Shown: one piece after another, positions 6,266 to 9,194 of the stretch
Layout of the letters: every line of letters starts with the position of its first letter
How positions within the stretch are numbered: the first letter of the stretch is position 1
Source: Deltaproteobacteria bacterium UBA5329
GTDB lineage: Bacteria; Desulfobacterota; Syntrophorhabdia; Syntrophorhabdales; Syntrophorhabdaceae
NCBI GenBank assembly: GCA_002408185.1
Contig: DHQV01000105.1
Span: forward strand, 69,075 to 78,268
Length of the DNA stretch: 9,194 nt
Direction of reading: 5' to 3'
Position numbers and translations under genes: made by a program
Notes under the pieces: model-generated
Databases searched by the model: none
Told to the model about the DNA's origin: nothing
The model's input: the letters and a program-made list of their open reading frames with translations, nothing else

Positions 6266-6408
6266 TCCGGAAAATGCATAATCCCAAAACCGTGGTCGCT
6301 TGCTTCATTTCCCCCTTCTCCCTGTCATTATTCCGGAGTTTCCAATACATACAGGCAATTATTTATCTGCAAAACGTTGCAAAACCCGTCAATCAGATCA
6401 AGGAAACG
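6234..6408. other. Rest of the 389-bp gap downstream of terC
   Basis: No clear gene or terminator lies directly after the terC stop. The stretch has the direct repeat GCAAAAC-GTT-GCAAAAC near 6370-6386, overlapping TGCAA-AACG-TTGCA, which loosely resembles a LacI-family operator but has no promoter beside it. Two copies of ATTCCGGA occur about 80 bp apart. Confidence 0.4.
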
Positions 6409-7194
6409 CTACTGTAAATCCCATCCTGCCATGGAAAAAGGACTCGATACTGCAGCAACGGGCCGTTCTTTCGCGTGGCGCGTCCTGAGCCAGAGCATAC
6501 CGACCCCTATTACACCGAGAGCGGAAATGATCTGGAGCGAGTACCGCATGACCGCACCAGGCGCATGTACTATGCTCAGCGTCAGCGGGTCAGCCAAAAT
6601 CATCTCGGCTGCCGCCTTTCCAAGGATCCCCGCACCGATATAGACGATCACGGGGTAACGCCCCATAAGACGTGATATTATCCCGCTTCCGAAGGCAACT
6701 AACGGTATGCTCATGCCAAGTCCAAGGAAAAGCAACGCCGGGTTGCCTTTGCTGGCCCCCGCGACGGCGATGATGTTATCAACACTCATAACCAGATCTG
6801 CGAGCAGTATCACACCGATCACTTTCAGCAGACCGCCTGATGTCGCCTTGTCTTCATGCTCCGAATCCTTGTCCAAGAGCAATTTGACTGCAATGCCGAG
6901 TATGAGCAATCCGCCGATAAGCTTCATGTACGGCACACTGAGAAGCATGGCCGCAAAGTAGGTAAGGATAACTCGCATGATTATCGCTGCTATAGTACCG
7001 AATACGATCCCGTGCAGCCGCATCTTCGGCGGCAGGGATCGCGCTGCAAGAGCAATAACAATGGCATTATCGCCCGATAGGACAAGGTTAGACACGATTA
7101 CTGTGCAAAAATCGACGAGGAAGCCGCCGCTGAGATATGCATTGATGATATCGAGTGCGCTTGTTATATGTGCTGCTGCTAAAAACTCGGCCAC
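6409..7194 (-). CDS. TerC/YjbE-family integral membrane protein
   Basis: TerC-family proteins are polytopic inner-membrane proteins tied to metal ion handling, notably manganese export or metal loading of secreted enzymes, and to tellurite resistance in some operons. This 261-residue protein has about seven hydrophobic segments arranged as two halves. Each half carries an acidic membrane motif: SGDN at 40-43 and SVDN at 137-140, the likely ion-binding sites. An acidic loop, KDSEHEDK (109-116), joins them. VLSGDNAIVIALAARSLPP matches the YjbE type. The start is GTG at 7194, chosen for the GAGGAGGGG site about 8 nt upstream and the lack of a better ATG. No yybP-ykoY manganese riboswitch is seen upstream. 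The substrate is not determinable here. Confidence 0.85.
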   Translation of the reverse strand: MAEFLAAAHITSALDIINAYLSGGFLVDFCTVIVSNLVLSGDNAIVIALAARSLPPKMRLHGIVFGTIAAIIMRVILTYFAAMLLSVPYMKLIGGLLILGIAVKLLLDKDSEHEDKATSGGLLKVIGVILLADLVMSVDNIIAVAGASKGNPALLFLGLGMSIPLVAFGSGIISRLMGRYPVIVYIGAGILGKAAAEMILADPLTLSIVHAPGAVMRYSLQIISALGVIGVGMLWLRTRHAKERPVAAVSSPFSMAGWDLQ

Positions 7195-7228
7195 CCTCAG
7201 GCCCCTCCTCTGACGCTACGTGTGCAAT

Positions 7229-7234
7229 AGTATA
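7229..7234 (-). promoter_or_regulatory. Possible -10 element for terC
   Basis: TATACT on the minus strand lies about 35 bp before the GTG start and would give a leader near 28 nt. No good -35 is seen at 16-18 bp; the region above it is a run of C and T (CCCCCTTTTCC) preceded by the imperfect palindrome GGGAAATCCC. Confidence 0.4.
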
Positions 7235-7323
7235 GCCAGACGTGGAAAAGGGGGGAATCGGGATTTCCCTGAAATGTCGGGGAAAAATTCCTGATATGGA
7301 TAGGGGATGCAAAGCACGATTGG

Positions 7324-7344
7324 ACCGTCAGTCGTCAGCCGTAA
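7324..7344. repeat. Three degenerate 7-bp tandem repeats
   Basis: ACCGTCA, GTCGTCA and GCCGTAA lie end to end. Their complements (TGACGGT, TGACGAC, TTACGGC) resemble the heptamers at 6128-6148 in sequence and period. They sit in the 253-bp gap between the response regulator gene and terC, about 105 bp after the regulator stop. No second, inverted copy is seen nearby. Confidence 0.55.
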
Positions 7345-7447
7345 GGAGTTTAAAAACAGAATAACCAAGTTGGCTCATATGGAGATGTCATCTGTGAAGT
7401 GGCGGTATTTATTGGTGCTTCTACTTGCAGCTTACGATCTCATCGAT

Positions 7448-8095
7448 CTACAAAGACGTCAATCCCTCGCGTATGGCATATTTGGTCAATTCCGCCACGG
7501 TGCGTATCTCCAGCTTGTCCATTATCTGCTGCCGGTGTGTTTCGACCGTCTTTACGCTGAGATTCAACGTGGACGCTATCTGCTTGGTGCTCTTGCCCTC
7601 GGCCAGGAGCTGGAGGACCTCGCGTTCCCTCACGGTAAGGACCGTAAAGACTGTTGATTCATTTTTCGGGAGGTTATAGAGATATTCCTTCACGACAATG
7701 TCCGTAATCCTCGGGCTCAAATATGATTGGCCGGTCATGACGGTATGTACCGCATTCACGAGCTCTTCGAATGCACTGTCCTTCAAGAGGTAGCCTGACG
7801 CGCCCGCTTTGAGCATTTCCAGGACAAACCTCCGGTCCGAATGCATGGAAAGCGCGATTATTTTTATGTCCTTATTCTCCGAAAGAACCTGGCGGGTCGC
7901 GTCGATTCCGTTCATTTCGGGCATGCCGATATCCATGATGATGACCTGGGGCGCTAATTTCCGTGCCAGTTTGGTTACTTCAAGACCGTCCCGGGCCTCG
8001 GCCGCCACTTCCATGTCCGGCTGCTTTTCGATGAGGGCTTTCAGGCCTTCACGCATGATCTTGTGATCGTCTGCAATGATTATCTTTGTCTTCAA
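7448..8095 (-). CDS. NarL/FixJ-type response regulator
   Basis: This 215-residue cytoplasmic regulator has a receiver domain (1 to about 120) and a LuxR-type DNA-binding domain (about 150-211). Receiver residues are all in place: acidic pair D9-D10, phospho-acceptor D55 in IIMDIGMPEMNG, S83 and K105 in GYLLKDS. The HTH reads REREVLQLLAEGKSTKQIA then LSVKTVETHRQQIMDKL. The start codon is TTG at 8095, which overlaps the kinase stop as TTGA; GGGGGAG lies 8 nt upstream and KIIIADDHKIMREG is the normal first strand and loop. It almost surely receives phosphate from the kinase encoded just upstream. Its target genes are unknown; terC, the next gene on this strand, is one candidate by position only. 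Confidence 0.93.
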   Translation of the reverse strand: MKTKIIIADDHKIMREGLKALIEKQPDMEVAAEARDGLEVTKLARKLAPQVIIMDIGMPEMNGIDATRQVLSENKDIKIIALSMHSDRRFVLEMLKAGASGYLLKDSAFEELVNAVHTVMTGQSYLSPRITDIVVKEYLYNLPKNESTVFTVLTVREREVLQLLAEGKSTKQIASTLNLSVKTVETHRQQIMDKLEIRTVAELTKYAIREGLTSL

Positions 8096-9194
8096 TTAAT
8101 GTCTCCCCCTCGTTTAAGCGGTGCCTGCAACACAATGCGTGTGCCCCTGCCTATCCAGGAACGGACATCCATGTGGCCGCCCAGTGAATGAAGTCTTTCA
8201 CGGATACTGAAAAGGCCGTAGCCTCGGGCCTCCGCCAAATGATAACTTTTTTTCGACGCATTGAACCCTGTTCCGTCATCGGCAACGTGGATCGAAATGC
8301 TGTCGTCTATGCGTCTTATCGTGATCTTTACATGTTGGGCGGCCGCGTGCTTGACGACATTTACGAGCAGTTCTCGAACTGCTGTAAACAAAAGGACCCG
8401 TATTTCGTCGCTAATCGGCTTTAAAGAGCCGTCATTCTCGAATGCGCAGGTTATCGCATTTTGCTCCTCGAGCTGTTCGGTAAGCCATTCGACCGCAGGT
8501 TCAAGGCCGAGGTCATATAATATGGGCGGACTCAATTCGAATGTCAGCGTACGTCCATAGTGTATTGCCTGGCCGATCAGCTCCCGTATTTCGTTTATTT
8601 CTTTCTTCAGGGCGTGGTCTTCGACGGAGCTTTCGAGCAACCCCAGCTTCATCTTTGCTGTTGCGTGAAGCTGCCCTATATGATCGTGGAGAAGGCTCGA
8701 TATTCTCCTTCTCTCCCGTTCTTCAGCGAGCGTCAATTCCGATGCCAGGGACCTTAACTGCCGCTGATACTGGTCAATACTTTCTTCCGCTTTTTTTCTT
8801 TCGGTGATGTCCTCGACAGTGCCCTCGTAATATAGTGTTTTTCCTTCGGCATCGCGTATGGCGCGGGCATTTTCCATGACATACATGACCGTTCCGTTGC
8901 GCCCGACCTTCCACCTGGCCTCAAACCCCCGCACACGCCCTTCGCGTTCCAGCCTGTCCTTGATTTTTTTGTTGAGGTATGTCGGTTCACAACTCTTTTT
9001 GAAAGACCTCACCGCATAGAACTCGTCGAATGATGCGTATCCCATCATGCGGATGAGGGTGGGGTTTGCCATGAGGATCTTTCCATCAGGGTTTGTACGG
9101 TAAATACCCAGCGGAGAATTCTCGAACAGGTTCTTATAGCGTTCTGCACCCCGTCTGAGCATGTCCTCAACCTGCTGCCGTCTTTTGAGCTCCT
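8092..9194 (-). CDS. PAS-domain sensor histidine kinase (HisKA_3 type), N-terminus beyond window
   Basis: The frame stays open to the window edge, reading ELKRRQQVED before the Met at 9162, a typical coiled linker, so the protein very likely continues upstream. Counting from that Met: a PAS domain at about 8-120 (YKNLFENSPLGIYRTNPDG to GTVEDITERKKAEE), then a HisKA_3 dimerisation domain with phospho-acceptor H159 in RRRISSLLHDHIGQ, then a HATPase domain with the N box at 264-272 (N268 in ELLVNVVKHA), DDGTGF at 295-300 and GYGLFSIRERL at 314-324. No membrane segment is seen in the visible part, so the signal sensed is unknown. Its stop overlaps the TTG start of the response regulator, forming a standard two-component pair. 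Confidence 0.93.
   Translation of the reverse strand, partial: ELKRRQQVEDMLRRGAERYKNLFENSPLGIYRTNPDGKILMANPTLIRMMGYASFDEFYAVRSFKKSCEPTYLNKKIKDRLEREGRVRGFEARWKVGRNGTVMYVMENARAIRDAEGKTLYYEGTVEDITERKKAEESIDQYQRQLRSLASELTLAEERERRRISSLLHDHIGQLHATAKMKLGLLESSVEDHALKKEINEIRELIGQAIHYGRTLTFELSPPILYDLGLEPAVEWLTEQLEEQNAITCAFENDGSLKPISDEIRVLLFTAVRELLVNVVKHAAAQHVKITIRRIDDSISIHVADDGTGFNASKKSYHLAEARGYGLFSIRERLHSLGGHMDVRSWIGRGTRIVLQAPLKRGGDIN

Noticed and set aside
7195..7330. yybP-ykoY manganese riboswitch upstream of terC
   Set aside because: TerC-family genes often have one, but its conserved loops are not found and the likely leader is only about 28 nt.
7324..7344. CRISPR-like array
   Set aside because: The units are 7 bp, contiguous and without spacers.

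Overview
The window looks like ordinary chromosomal DNA of a free-living, Gram-negative-type bacterium of moderate GC. Overlapping start and stop codons, A+G-rich ribosome binding sites (AAGGGGG, AGGAGG), a c-di-GMP receptor domain, a PAS sensor kinase and a B12-binding-type radical SAM protein together recall Nitrospirota or former deltaproteobacterial genomes. That placement is an impression from gene content and style, with no marker gene behind it. No integrase, transposase, tRNA, rRNA or CRISPR array is visible.

Layout. (1) Minus strand, 1-1453: the N-terminal part of glycogen synthase (glgA, cut by the window edge) preceded by galactose-1-phosphate uridylyltransferase (galT), six to nine bases apart in one operon. 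(2) Plus strand, 1517-3551: a rhomboid intramembrane protease and, four bases later, a radical SAM protein with a B12-binding-like N-terminus. (3) Minus strand, 3635-4117: a short regulator in which a ribbon-helix-helix DNA-binding domain is joined to a PilZ (c-di-GMP) domain, with a sigma70-like promoter overlapped by an 8-bp direct repeat. (4) Plus strand, 4461-6019: UDP-glucose 4-epimerase (galE), overlapping by ATGA a membrane-anchored DUF218/YdcF-like protein, ending in a strong terminator usable in both directions. (5) Minus strand, 6409-9194: a PAS histidine kinase (N-terminus beyond the window) and its NarL-type response regulator, overlapping at TTGA, followed after 253 bp by a TerC/YjbE-family membrane protein with its own likely promoter.

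GalT and GalE are two Leloir-pathway enzymes and GlgA uses the linked glucose-1-phosphate/nucleotide-sugar pool, so both ends of the first 6 kb deal with UDP-galactose/UDP-glucose interconversion and storage or surface polysaccharide. No galactokinase is in view, so a supply of UDP-galactose for polysaccharide synthesis is as plausible as galactose catabolism. The RHH-PilZ protein between them could tie local transcription to c-di-GMP, but its targets are unknown.

The least ordinary features are the RHH-PilZ fusion with its possible operator, and a set of degenerate 7-bp tandem repeats at three gene ends (3513-3634, 6019-6151, 7324-7344). Two of these sets are arranged as inverted pairs around a gene junction. 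A possible unannotated small reading frame lies in the 389-bp gap after the YdcF-like gene. I do not see a complete novel multi-gene system here.
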